Numbered from the stretch's first letter, positions 12,601 to 27,600 are shown. The stretch: 64,000 nt of DNA from Metellina segmentata (GCA_947359465.1 OX375875.1:16676458-16740457); one strand, 5' to 3'. Notes: a model not told the origin generated them from the sequence alone. Translations and numbers: made by a program.

Positions 12601-15600
12601 GTCAAGTAATATACACACACAAATAAAATTTTACTGGTAAAGAAATATACCTAGGAAGGAATTTAACATGCATAGTCTAGAACAGTGGTTCCCAAAGAGT
12701 GTGCATAGGTGCGCCCTATGAAATCCCAAATAGATGTGTGGGGAAATGAAAATTAATTTACAGTTATATGGTTGAATACAGTACATTATATCTTCATTTC
12801 AGCATTAAAATGTTCTTTGTGGCAGATTATTATTAACTTGTTAAGAGCGGGGAAAATATGCAATGTAACAAAGAACAGTAGCAATTTTTTATACTTGTTC
12901 AAACAGGGCATGAGCTGATGTGTAAGCACAGCTGCTCAAGGTCATTTTCCAGTTATTTCTAAACATATTTCTGTGCCTTTTGCATGTTACTTCTTACCAT
13001 TTCGTATGTGGTACGCCTGCGATTTTTTTTGTAGGACTTCAAGTGTGCTACGACTTTAAAAAGTTTGAGAACCACTAGTATAGAACTTGCAAATTGCTAA
13101 TGCAGTGGGCGACCCACTGAACCCTCATGATACACAGGAAGTGAACAGAAGTTTGCAAGGAAAGGATACCTAATATTGTATGAACTCATTTCATACAAAA
13201 TGTAATCATACATACCCCTACCAAGTTTTCATTTCTGGAACCTTCATGATATTTACAAGATCACAACATGCATAGACCCATGAAATGTGTTAGGCCCAAC
13301 TTAATGTACGCATGCAGTGGTATATTCTATACTAATCCATGGACCCTAACAGATACATACCTGGAGTAACCTTCACACCAAATGGACTCTTTGGTATCTG
13401 TTGGCCGGCAAAGAACACATTCACAGAATGCATTCCGGTAGTTTGCGCAACATATTCACAGCGGTAAACATTATCTTCAGTTTTCCTGATTCTGCAGGGA
13501 ACAGTATTCCTGTTACCTTTAGGGTCGAGGATAATGACTTCGACTTGGCCACGACCAGCATCTAATGAGAAAAGAGAACAAATAGAATTTAAAATCAATA
13601 TCAATCTTTATTTCGCTAAGGATGCTTTATTCATTACTAGTTGAACAACCCCGTGTTGCTCAGGTTTCAAATATGACTGCAACATTTACCTGTGTTAACT
13701 CAAACACACATACTCTGTAGAACGTGTTTCCTACCGCGACATTTCCCAGAGTCAACTCATATATAAACCCTGTAGAACGTGTTTCCTTATCCATGTCCAA
13801 TTACTGCAGAAAAACAAACATTAGATTTCAAAATTGGGGCTTCCGGGGCACTTTAAGGACTACCTGTGTGCCAATTTTCATGGCTACAGATTAGACTGAA
13901 GACAGGAAAGAAATAGCCCATGTTTTCCGCAGTGTTCTAAAGAATAAACATACCAAATTTGGTGTGGATAGGTCAAACAGTGTAGATTTGTATAGAGAAT
14001 ATACAGTCACACATCCTTATAGATAAATGGATTGAAATAAGATGAAATGTGAATAAGGAACCTTTACCATCAATACATATAAACAATTAAGAGTTAAGTG
14101 CAGAAATGGTGTGGTAGTTTTATTTACTTTTAACAAAACAACAGCAAAAACAACCAAAGAGCTTTCTAAAATCTACTTAAAATTTCTTTTACTTCAAATA
14201 TGATTTTAAAAATTCTTGATCCAAAAGACTGGTGATTACTTAACTTCACCATGAATGGCAGATTGATTGATAATTTTTTTTTATGGCACAAGGGTCAGGT
14301 CTGGCTAAACTGCGCCAAACTATCGGTAACCAAATAAATTTTTATCATGTAATTTATCCATAAATTTAATACTTATTAATCAAACTTTTACAAAGATAAA
14401 ATCCATGAATAGCAGATACTGGTAATAATCATCTGTGATTTTGGTTGCTTAAGCAGTTTAGTTTTCATTGTTATTATTTTGTGATCAATATTGTGCACAT
14501 GCAACTTTTCACAAATGCATTTAATCATTTTTATTTAACATTCAACATTACATGACATTTTATTTTATTACTATAAGTCCTTTCCCATGCTCTATTTTTT
14601 ATGTTTAATCTTTGTCATGTCACATTTGTTTTTCACTAAATTTATTCTGGATAAAGGATTCTTCTGAATTGAAACAAGGAATATCTACACTCATTCTTCC
14701 AAGATTAAGCTAATTATTGTTTTGGATTCTTAAAAGTATTGCTTTCAAATAAATAATCTCTCCCTCATATGACTAGTCCATATCTTCTATATATATATAT
14801 AAAAAAAAAGGATGTGGGTGTATGTGTGTATATTCTCTATATAATTGTATAAAGAGAATATATTGTGCATAGAGTAAGTGTGTATATCTTCTATGCAATT
14901 CTCTTCCAATCTACACCAAATTTGGTACACATATACTTTGGAACACTGCGAAAAACACAGGTTATTTCTTTCCTGTCTTCAGATTAATCTGTAGCCATGA
15001 AAATTGGCACACAGGTAGTCCTAAAAGTGCCACTCAAAACCCCAATTTTAAAATCTAAACTTTGTTTTCCTGCAGTAATTGGACATGGAAAAGGAAACAC
15101 ATTCTACAGGGTTTGTGTATTTGAATTTACACAAGGAATTGTCGACTTAAGACATATTTTAGCTGTCACAGTCATATTTGAAACCTGAGCGACGCTGGGT
15201 TATTTAGCTAACAAAGTATTATAATACAAAACAAAATTTTTATATTCAACCTACAATTTTTTTTGTCTAATAAATTTCAAACAAAAATACTTTGAATCTA
15301 ATTTGATGCTCTTCGTTCAAATAAAAGTTATATAAAATTATATAAAAGATTCTAGGAAATATAAACTATTAAAAGAACAAAGGTGAATTGTTCCATTGAT
15401 TAAAATTAGCAATTTGAAATCAAATAATACATTAATAGACAAAACTTAAGTCAAGATACACATGATATTGTTCTTAAAAATAATATTCCACTACAACCAG
15501 CCCACAGACATAGAAACTGCAGATTAAGATAATAACCTTTGGTAAAGATATCAAAATAAGTTGGTTTCCCAGCCATAACACCCTCAGGTTCTAATCCGGG

Positions 15601-18600
15601 TCCTGATGCAGTGACCTTAGCTGGATCTCCAGCATGACCTTCAACCATAACTGAAAATGGACTCTTGGGAACCTCTTTGCCCGAAAACACAACTTTGATC
15701 TGCAAAAGAATAATTTTGATTTTGGGTTTTCACAACATACACACAAAGAGTGTCACATGAATCAGTTGAAATTATCAATAAAACAATTTTATAATTTACT
15801 TTAACTTGATCAGTTTTTCAAATAAAAGTAATTACCTTGTGAGGACCTTCCATCTGAGCAGTATACTTTACAGTATATGTTTTGCTTCTATCATCATTAA
15901 ACTTAATTTCAACCTAAAAAATAAGAAAATAAGCAATTAAAAAATATGGCACTATTAGTTTTATCTAAACTTAATTGCACAAAAATTCTGAACAAATATA
16001 TCAAGAGTGATTTACTCGATACTTTATATAAAAAAGTATGCTATAATTTTTTTTAAAGGAAAAAGTTTTTAAGCAGGCATATGAATTGAAAGGGCAGTAT
16101 GTACTGACATTTGCATCCATATCTGTGCCTTTTTCCTCGTATGCCTTGAGCCTTTTCCCTATTTAGTCATCCTTTCATTTATAGCCTGGCTTGGGATTAA
16201 GCTTGGAGGATTTAGGTGAAATTTCTCCATCTTATTTCAGTGACCATCTTAAATTTGACTTGCGTGAGCCTACATGCCTTTTATGATTCTGATGCTTAAA
16301 CCATTCTTCGAACCCTAGGAGGTGTGCTCAGATTTGTTAGCAACACAAATTTACCCAAGCGGATTATCACTCATAGATAAATCGGATGATGAGTAATGCC
16401 ACTAGGCTGATCTGTAATGAATCCAAGTATTTCTCAAAGGTGCATTATAAGTCTGCAGTCTAGCATGTACCAAAGAGCATCAACCTCATCACTTAAATAG
16501 ATGCCCTACGTCAGATATCCCATGTGGAAGTATTCCGGGAACATTCCGTGATTAGTAAGTAGATGATTTACAAAACGGTCATACAGATGTATATGAAACA
16601 GCCACCAGATGGGGAACTTAAAATTAACAATTTTGCAATTTATCTAGTAAAAAGACTATACTCTCCATTGTGTGGTTCAATTTGTAATCTGACACTGGAT
16701 AACTGGCATAATCCAGCTATTCAATAGCAAAGATTGTTGTTGTCGTCCGGGCCATATATGGTCCAATTGGGTGTGCCATTGCCCCGCAGGGTTGGACTTC
16801 TTCATACACGACACATTCGTTTTACAGGAAGGTCCCTTTCACACATCCATTCACTCACACATATCGTAATTTAGATCCCAATCAGAGGCAGATAACTCCC
16901 TGATCAGGTACCCCCAGAGGTATTGATTTGGTATGGGAACATGGGGGACTTTGTGACCACGACCTATTTAACGTGCCCCAGACACCATTAGCGAACACGA
17001 CAGTCTTTAGCCAGGTCTATGCGCCGATCTCGCAACCATCAGAATTGCAGGCTCCGCTGAGGACAGAACCCACAACCCTTCCGATGCGAGCCCGACACTT
17101 TACTGACTGAGCTACCTCGGCTCAATAGCAAAGATTAATTCAAGCTATTAAACTGAAATTATTTAAATCACAAGTACTTTTAAGAGATATATTTCCTTTC
17201 AAATTAATATCTGAAATAATTTTAGAAAGGAAACACATATATAGAAAACCTATACCTCTTGAGTGACATACCACCTCACTAAGTGCAAGCTAAAGGAAAT
17301 ACAGTTGAAATTCCACTATAAATGTTTTACTCTGTAGTACATTAGATTCACTTAAATGTTATCATAATCATATCGTTTTCTGTAGCAAATGTGGACACTT
17401 ACAGGCTCAAGTTTTCCTTTAGGATTCTCAACAAAAACTTCAACTTTGCCCTTGCCAGCACTGAAAGTTTCAACAGTGAACATGGTGGGAGCTCCAACAT
17501 TCACACCAGTTGGCTCAATACCAGGCCCGTAGCAACGCACTCTGTTTGGATTTGTTCTGGGTCTCAATGGAGCACCAGCCTTCAGCTCTGCTTTGGGGTA
17601 CTGTGACAGGTATGTCATCATTGACAAGTCATCCACATTTGGGTTGACCATTTCTTCAGGTTTCACCAACTAGAAAAGAATTTAAAAACCAAATTTACAA
17701 GTTAGCTTCACTGCACTGGGATTTCAAAATTAGTTTTAAAAACCCTAATTAATGCAATAATTAATTTAAAACAGCTGCAAAACTTTGTTCAGTTTGAAGA
17801 TTTGAAAGTTGTAAGACAAAAGACTTACATAGCATGAAAGAATATGTGTATGTATTAATAGTACTCAGGAATATGAATGAGATTTTTTAGATAGTTTTAG
17901 TGGTTACACACATATAACCATTCTGTAACCTGCCAGGCTTCCAACTACTTTAGCCTTTTTGACCAATAGAAGCATTTTTAGGATACTTCAAGGTAGGTTG
18001 TTTTATTTTTTTATGGCGTAAGAATCATGTTTGACCAAGTTGAACCAAGCACAAGACGAGCAATTGACATGCGCGCACAAGGAAAGTTTTATTGACACAG
18101 AACATAGAAATACACCCAGGTATGAATCCTACTTGGTATGCCTACAACTCACAGGTTACTAGCACAAAAAGCAACTTTGATGAGTTGCATTTTTGAAAAA
18201 TTATTCATTTAAAAAATTTATAAGATTCTGTTAATTTAAAGTGAATTTTTTGTATTTACTATGTACACACATTGTAAATTCTGGAAGAATAGAAAGAAAG
18301 CCAACACTTGTGCTGTAGCATACGTGTCACAAGCACATACAAAATAAATACATGTGAATTACCAATCGTCTTTCTAATAGGTTGTATTCTAAGTATTCTC
18401 ACTTTATTACAAAACATGCTTTGTTTCCATTCCTCATCTGCCTTTTAAAATATTTCTACTGAATTGATTAATTCATCACTCATGGAGTAAACGTTTCAGA
18501 ATCAAGTTGAAATATGATTTGTTAGATGACATATTTTATTACATCCTAATAAACACATCAACCTACTTGAGGAACACCCAGCCAGTTATCTGCAAGGTCC

Positions 18601-21600
18601 ATGGCTTCCTTTGCATTTTGCAATGCATTTCCAGGCTTCATGTCACACCAATCGGGGCACAAACCTGAAAACAGGACAAACTTAATTTCAATTTTTACTT
18701 TGGTAAGATAAATCCGAGAACTTCAATTTTGAAGAATTTCTGGGGAACTTGGACACTACTGCAACAATTCGACTTACAATAAAAACCAAAAAACAGTACA
18801 ATTTGTAAAACAATATAAAAAAGTCAGTACATTTATTTCTGTTCAATTTTGATCAATATATTTTTCCTTTAATTAGCACTGATGTGAACCTGAAATGCAT
18901 ATTCCCAATTTTCCAGAAAGTATACAACTAACAAAATTTAAAATGTGTGAGACTTGGCTAAGATTGTGTTGAATAATAAATCTTGGTCCACTTTTCAAAA
19001 AGCGCATTTGTCTCACTTCAAGTTAGAGCACATTACAAAACAAAGTGCAAGAGATGTGACATAAAATGTTAGGTTTCTATCATATGTTGCTTTTTACAAA
19101 ACCTTTGTAAAACCTTATTTTTTCCGAATGAAATTTTAAGAACTGTAACTAAACACATAACAGCAATCTATAAACCTACATATTATAATTGGATACATTC
19201 AAATCATTACCTCCTTTTTAAAATATCGGTAATATTGAGCAGTTAACATCTCATTTAAAGCACTCGATGAAAGAGGAAATTGGAAAGATTTGTCGAAAGT
19301 ACAATTTTTTTTTCGGTAACAAAAGGCAGGCGATTTAAATTTGACGCTAAACTGAGCCTATGTTAACAAAAACAAAACTAACTAAAATAGTCGCAGTTGT
19401 AGTTGATTCTATTTCTGTAACGGCCCTTAAAAATAAATTTGTCGTTCTACGATCGGCCGTTACACTAACGTAAATATTGGCGTGATAGCCCAGTTGGTAG
19501 ATGTGGATTAAAAACCAGAAGGTTCCGAGTTTGAAACTCGAACCAACCAAAGACTATCGTGTATGTGGGACTGGAGCACGATGAACTGCCGTGATCTCAA
19601 ATATCAGCATCTTGGTTCGGAGAGTGGGTGCAACTCAAGTGCTGACCTCGTCATCAAATTATGTTTCAAAACTGTGAGATGTTGTCCTCGAGTCTTTCCC
19701 TTCGAGACTGATTCCGCCAAAAGATCGTTATTTTGCTCCAATATGAGGTACAAACAACAACCTACCCAAGATTAAAAATAAGCCGTTGTCAGATTAAAAC
19801 AAAACATCAGTATTTTGGAAATGACAGGAAGGTTATGAACTAATATACGTTATCGATCTTTTGATAACATTGTGTCAATTTTCTGCGACACTAAATTATA
19901 CACGTGAATAATTAGTGTCGGACTTCAGAGAGTCTATTTTGCAACCATCATAAGACATATTTTCTTTCAAGAGTCTCCTGATTGCCAGGTCAATTGGCTT
20001 GTTTTGGTCCCCAATGCCATATAAATGTATTTTGTCGTCATTTGATTGGTATTTACGGTACAAGGGCAAGAGTTGGCCAAGTTGTCACAACACTTTAATA
20101 GAAGTAAAACCACATTTCAGAAATTTGGCGGCATTTCTCGTTTAACCTTTTAACTACGGCTATAGATATAGCAAGCGCAATGTTTTTTTGACGCGATTCT
20201 TATAACTTTCAAGGTACAACTGATGAATGGGCCGTTGTCTAAATTATTTCCTGGCGCGATCATGGTACAACTGCTTTACCGGCTGTAGTCAAAAGGTTAG
20301 TCTAATTGACGTTGACTAATTAACTGTCATATCAATTCGGTATGTATTCTTTAGAATTTTTACTGGCTAAATACTGAAATATTATTCGAAGACCACGTAA
20401 TGTCCACAAACGCGTTCTTTTTTCATTTAATTAATTAATTATGATACGTTTAGTCTTTTTAAGAGTGGATTTTTTAATGTTTGTTGGTAACATTTAACGG
20501 CCACTTTATATTTTCGACAACAGCTTCTTAGCTGTTAATTTGCAACAACTTTGTCATTGCTATTGGACTAACAGCCCCATCTCAAACAAAAAGTACTTTA
20601 CCTGGAGCCAGAGCGTCCACCAAAGCAGCAACAGCGCGACCATCATTCCAGTCGGAATTGAAATTGTTGATGGGCAAATCAGGCAGTTTGCTTTGAATCC
20701 ATCCGAGCAGCCTCTGCTTGGGGGTAGGTCCTCCTTTCTTGTCGAACACCGAGTCCCCTTCTTCTCCTTCCCACATGGGGAGGGATATGGAATAGTGCAA
20801 AATCAGGGTCCATATTAGACCAAGGATTAGCTTCAATTTGCAGTCCACAATATCTGTACTGTCTGCAACAAAAACAAGTTAATGTTAGAAACGATACTAG
20901 CAGGATAAACGCGCAAGAACTCTTGCACAAATCGTGTCTAAACTCTATATGTACCGCCACTCCCAACAAACAGGTTCAATTTAGATGGAGCAGACATTTT
21001 GGAGTGATGTGGGGGCTACGCCTTTTTAAAATGTTCAGTTTTAACCATCGCGAAAAGTTCTTCGTATACTTGAACAGATTTCGGCGAGAGTTTTGAATAC
21101 CACACTCAGTCGTGTTGGTTCACGATAGTCCAGATAAGCAGCGATATCGTCAAAAGTGTTAATTGATTCGCAGGAAAAACATTTTTTAAATCTTCTGTTC
21201 GAATGCGAGATCTTTGCACATTTCAATAGATTTCATCGAGAGCCTTAAACAACACACCACACACGGTTGTCGCCCCGTTTCGGCAACCGTATTGTAATGA
21301 TAATGGTAACATGATTACTGTTCGGCTCGTGTTTTCAACGAAGCTACGTTTTTATAGGAACACATTTTTGTAAGCAATGGACCGTTTTTAGTCGCTTCAT
21401 AATATCAGTGTATTTTAACGTAGTCCTACGTCAAAAGTGTCCAGTTTCTACAAGCATGTCTAAACATATAAGACAATACTGAATACTTTCCAAGCAAGGC
21501 CACCTGATCTCAATCCAACAAAGCGTGTTTGGAATGCTCTCGAACATCCTTGACCAGAAATTCTTGGACAACATTGTCGAAAACAGCATTGTGTGTGTGT

Positions 21601-24600
21601 GAATCTGTAGGCCGTGTGAGGCCAGCATTAGCGTCAGAAGCCAGCTCGTTCCTTATTAAAGCTTTTAACAGAGCCAAAAATGCAACTAAAACCTATGTGT
21701 GCTTATCCAAACAACTCTTCCATTTCTTAAGTTCCCAGTAGCACCACGGGGCATGTGGTGTAGACGAGCTTGCGAGTCGTAGACAAAGACATGGAATGGC
21801 AACGTATCATGCTTTTGGTGACGAATCCCTCGAAGAATGCCGCTTGATTTTATCACGTGGGGGGATTGAAGACACGGCCAGTACTACCATTCTCATTTCA
21901 TTCCAATCGAATCCTGGGTTCGGGGTGTTTCGATTATTTTGGCAGCGGTGTATCAACTGTGGTATTTTATTTGCCTGCCCCCAATAATTTCACCACGTTC
22001 GTGCCACCGGGTATGAGAAAAAAGTAATCATACACACTTGTACGAAAAAGGGGCTTGGAATATTCTTCAGTTTACGAATGTTCGTGCAATATCTGCTCCG
22101 AAATACAGCGGCGTATGAACCAGGGACGTAGAGCTCTTTCTTTTCTTGTTCTTTCAATTTTACACACGTTTTTTCACTTACACAATTTTAATTACGTTCC
22201 CGAAGATCCCAGACTCCCACATTGACCCTACTTTTTACCATAGACTACAATAAGACGAAGCAATCTGCGGTTTCCCCCAATGATAATTTCAACAACAAAT
22301 TTAAATACTATATGTAGGAAACGAACAGGGAAATAGCAACGCAGTAAGTATTATTTAAGGAATCCGTCCCACCACCACCACCCAACATGACACGGGTATG
22401 TCGCCTCATATAAATTCAATGCAATATTTCCTTATTTTACCCCATCTTTTACAAAGATCTTAATGTTTTCAGCAGATTTAATAAAAAGTACGAGGAAAGA
22501 AGATTATCAATTGATAATGCACGATATAAAAACATCAATACTTCATAGAACTCAGTGTTACTAGATATCAAATTACTTATTAAAAAGTAACATGCTATCT
22601 TTCATGGTCAATCCTCTATATTTAGACCGCATAATCGTAGGTCACATTTTTTATTCATAAAGTTTTATAATTTCTACAGGTTGCAATGACCAAAGTCTTT
22701 CCCCAAATGTGTATTTATCTTTCAATTTTTTTAATGAAAAGAAATAGGGAACTTACAAAGATCTGGTTTGTCGCTGTATAAATATTTTTTCTTCTTCTAT
22801 CCATGGCCAAACTAGACCAGGACTTTCAACGAAAAAACACACGTATGTAGTTAGTTTCCCAAAATGTACGATATTAATTGGTTAAAATGTTTAGTAAGTT
22901 TTTAAAACGAGGAAACTCCGTAGCATGAAAATGTAACCTTTACACTTTGTTTTGCAACAGTACGAATACATGATGATGTGTCACCTCAAGTTAACGAGTT
23001 CTCAAGATTTGTTATTTCATGTTGTTTTCTCACAAATTTTATTTGCAAAATTTTTCCGTTTAATTCCAGAAATTTTAAAGAAAAGAACTCTTCGGGTCGC
23101 AAGTTTCAAACATTTGCCAAAACTTATTCGAAATATGTACCCGCAATATTTTTCACTCTTCAAAAGTAAACTGGTGACAGAAAATTTTATGCCCTGAAGA
23201 TGCCATTTCAGGTAGGTATATTAATTAACGTCACACTGGAGCAACGGGCTATTAAGATGCATTTCAGAGAACTTTAAAACAAGATAAACTAATCCAATTT
23301 AAAATAGTTTCTTGATTTTCTTTGATTAATTTTAACTAAGAATAAACCAGCAATAACTTCTATTCACCAAGAATTTCTATCCTCAAAATTCTTATCAGAC
23401 GCATTTTATGACAACAAAATATAGGTAGTGGTTGTGTTTGCTGTAAATATTTTGAAATGACGTTAGTTGGCAAATTTTTCGAATACCATTTCAGTACCTC
23501 TCCAATAGAAGTATCCAATAACGAATTTCGAGTTGATATATGATAGTTGATTGGATCAAGACCTATTAGATTAAACGTCAAAACGGAGATAAACTACATT
23601 TTCTGTTAACCATGCGGGAGTATTCGAACAGAAGTAAACAGTCTGGTTTGCTTGTTTAATACCTCTCCCATGCTTCCTTGACCCTGAGAGGCACAGACGC
23701 ATAATTCCGTCTAACAACCTGCATAGCTTCTAAAATTTTGTTTATCTTCTTGAACAATGGAAACTTTCCAAAAGATTCGATTCTTAAGAAATGAGCAAGA
23801 GTATTTCCAAATTATTATATTTTAAGCAAAGAGATAACCGAGTCTTTCCAAATGATTATATTCTAAGGAAAGAACCACTAGAATCATTCCAAAGGATTCT
23901 TTTCTAAAGGAAGAACCAATCTAATCTAACCAAAGGATTATATTCTAAGTAAGGAACCAATAAAACCTTTCCAAAGGACTCAAAACAAAGAAAAATCAAT
24001 ATAATATTTCCAAAGGATTCTATACAAATGAAAGAGACATTCCAAAGGACACTATTCTAAGAAGGAACCAATATAATCTTACCAAAGAGAATTCTATGCA
24101 AAAATAACCAATAGAATCATTCTAAAGGACTCAATTCTAAGAAAGAAACCAAAAGATAATATTTCCAAAGGATTCTATTCTAAGGAAAGAACTAATGGAA
24201 TCTTTCTCAGAAATCAACCAATACATTCCATAGAAAGATGTGGCTAGTTAGATGTGGCTAAAGATGGGGCATGCGCACCACTGTGACAGTGGCAGGTGCA
24301 CCGGTCAAGGTCAAACAGTTTTAAGGACTCGTCTGTCAACTGATTACTGAATTACATCGCATTATAATGGTATATTTCGTTTTGGTAAGCAAACAAACAG
24401 TCCAAGAAAATCGAGCATGCCACCAAAAGTGAAGTGATATCTGTGATCCGATTTCTAAACGCAAATAATCTGCGACCAAGAGAAATTTATCGTGAAATCA
24501 AAGCATTATATGGTGATGTGATAGATGAATCATGTGTGCGTCGTCGGTGCCGAAATTTTAATGAGGGAAGAGAGAACGTCCATGACGAGGAGCGATGTGG

Positions 24601-27600
24601 ATGTGGCCGCCCAAGTGTCATTACGGATGAGCTTGTCAAGTCTGTCGACAAATTCATCAAACAAGATCGTCGTTTGACTTCGGATGAAATACATGAGAAA
24701 TTTTCACATGTGTATCGCACTATCATTTACGAAATGGTAACAGATCACCTCAAATTCAGAAAATTTTGTGCAAGGTGGGTGCTACGCATGCTCAATGACG
24801 ACCACAAAAGCTTAAAGACGTTACTGCTTATCTCAATGGACTGGTGGCAGAGGAGTATGAAGCTGGTATTCAAAAGCTCGTCACAAAGTACGACAAATGT
24901 TCAAATTTCCAAGGGGACTATGTAGAAAAGGAATATAAGGTATAAAAATGTAAAATAAAAAGTGTGGTCGAAAATTTTTAATTGATCTGTATTTTATTTA
25001 AAAACGGGTTTTGTTCTTTCCGAACGACCCTCGTAAAACGTCCTCGATACAAGAAGGGGGAGAAAAAAATTTCAACCCCGGTGTAAACGTGGCTTGAGAG
25101 CAACACTACAAAAGTGTCAAATATAGCTTCACACAGAGGGCCAAGTCATGACGAAAACCAATAAAAATGAAACATAGTTCAATTCATTACGAATGATTAA
25201 ATACCCGACTTGAAGGGGGGGGGGAGGCACATTTCAAACCCTGAAAAACTACACGTCAAATAAACATTCGTTACAAGAAGAGAGTATCGTACAAAGCCCC
25301 ACCCAACTAAACGAAAGCTCACAGCAACCGGCAGTGATATTTCATATGAAGCGGAAAACAAAAGGCCGTCCAGCACGAATCAGCTTCACTCTTTCGGCGA
25401 AACAACTCGGACTAAAACCGGCGCATAATAATAGAAGGAGGTGTGTAAAGTCAACTCTAGTGCTTAACCCCTGTAGACCCGAGAGTCAAGGATCTCCAGT
25501 CTCTCGCCTTAACCATCTTCGGAATCCGGTTTGGCGCAGACAAGGAACTGGACGGGCCCAATTTACTCCATCATTTTAACGGTCGGGAAATTGACGGGGT
25601 TTCCCCAACTGAGCGCTGTCTGGGTCGTTCCTTCGTGGATGGGAAATTTCGCATGATGGTTTCTCTTGTGGAAAATGAGGCTGGAAATTTTCTTGGAGGA
25701 AATAGCATTGGCGTATTGTCCATTAAAAGTCCGACATTCCAAGAAAAATAAAATTTGGGGGCACAATATCCGCTTAAAGAGGCCGAATATTCATTCCAGG
25801 CGTACGAACGTTCATGCTTTTCTCCGGTCTCGAACCAGCAACTTTTGATATAGGAGCCCTCACACTGAACACTAGAAAGATTTATCGGCTTATTTTAGTT
25901 TTAACATCCATGATTTTCAGCTCAAAATGTCAACCAGGGAAAGTTGATGTTCCATCTTTTCAGCCTCAAATGGTTTATTATTATAATTCGTTAATGGATT
26001 TTGCCATGCCCAAGGAGTATCAATACTCTTCCCCATGTTTCCTGCTGAGGGAGTTCAGGTGTTGCTTCGTCATCTGACCGTGGTTCAAAATGACGTGGTG
26101 TTGTCCTCGGATCTTTCTCTTAGTGGATTGATTCCGGACCGTCCTCAATAGCCCGTTGTGTTGCTTTAGTACGACGTTAATTAAAGATTACCAATCCTAC
26201 TGAGGCTAGCATCCAGACCAGATACTACATGCAGTTGGTCTGTGCGCATGGTATACCCTCTCTCTTTTCCTGTTTTTTCATTTCAACTCCTTTGTAAAGA
26301 CCCCTGCAGGCTCTAAGACAGCATTTAGATTATTCAAGTAGGTAGGTATGTAATCAACGTCGCACGGGAGCAACACACCAGGTATTGGCGACGGTCCAGT
26401 TACAGCACTCCATTTGACATTACATCAGTCATAAAGTTCTGGGCACTCGACATAAACCCTCTTCATCTGACGTTACACTGACATGTCCAATTTTTTATGA
26501 AATAAACCACATTTAATTATAGTTTATAACCATATTTAAGCCTCTTAAGAACTCTCATCAACAGATGGTTTTCGGTTGAAAGGCGGCTGGATGGCTGGAA
26601 TACGCTAGAGACCATTTAGAACTGAGAGAGCGAGGGCAAGCTCACTAACCTCTGCCGAACGCTTCTTGTCCCAAAGTATCTGTAATTTTGCTGTTTGTAA
26701 AGCTGTAGGATGTTAGAATAAATGTTGCAGTGGTGGAACCCAAAGATCTTGTTCTTTACGCTACCATTTCTTTCATCGCGCCATTTCATCCGGTACAACG
26801 TACATCACTTTTCATCAAGAATCGTGCGACGCCGACGAGCAGTTATCAGTTGATGCACGGCAACGTAACTATTTAGTGAAATAAAAAAATTATGGGTACA
26901 GATACACCTGAACGGAATTGTTTCCCCTTTATGAGAGCACCACCGAAAAAAAAATTGTATTTGCTGAACCGAGGATGGTGGGGAACTACGGAGACAACAC
27001 CACTGAGTGTTAGTCACCCCGTGCGATCCTCACATTTCCTTGTGTCACTTCAGACCAGCATTCTCAGTAAGACGTCGCAGCGAGCACGAAAGAAAAAAAA
27101 ATCACCAAATCGCCCCATTTGCAAAACTCGACCGCTACCATATCAGGCGAGGTTGCGATACTGGCACATCACATCACACGAAAGTGCATTCCTCTAAAGA
27201 GTTTGGGGCAATAGGTCAGTCCAAGGGAGGGAGAAAGCAACTCTCGGCCTTTTCTTTTTCTCGAGAAATTCCTAATATATCGCTCGCAACACTTATGGGC
27301 CTCTCGACTTTTTATCTCCCCGTACAAAATGTGCATGTAGTACACTAACCATTTTTCAACTTACGCCTCGAGTGCTCTCTCACGAAACATTTCTCTCGGG
27401 CGACATTTCAGTCGTTTTTTTTGTGTGTCGCGGCAGGAAACGATTTATGTGAAATTTTGGTTCATGCCCGGATAATCGAAATTTGAAGAAGGCAGGCTCA
27501 TCCTCTGAAATGTAATAGATGTTGCAAAAACAAACGCTGAGATCAGCCAATCGGTGTCTCTTGTTAAGCCCATGCTAGCGGAAAGACGTCATCTGACAGT

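Noticed and set aside
20679..20969. 96-codon minus-strand frame over exon 2
   Set aside because: It is an alternate-frame shadow of filamin exon 2 and runs through the acceptor site.
25205..25220. G-run as a G-quadruplex or origin signal
   Set aside because: A single mononucleotide run (as also at 36430) is not enough to claim function.
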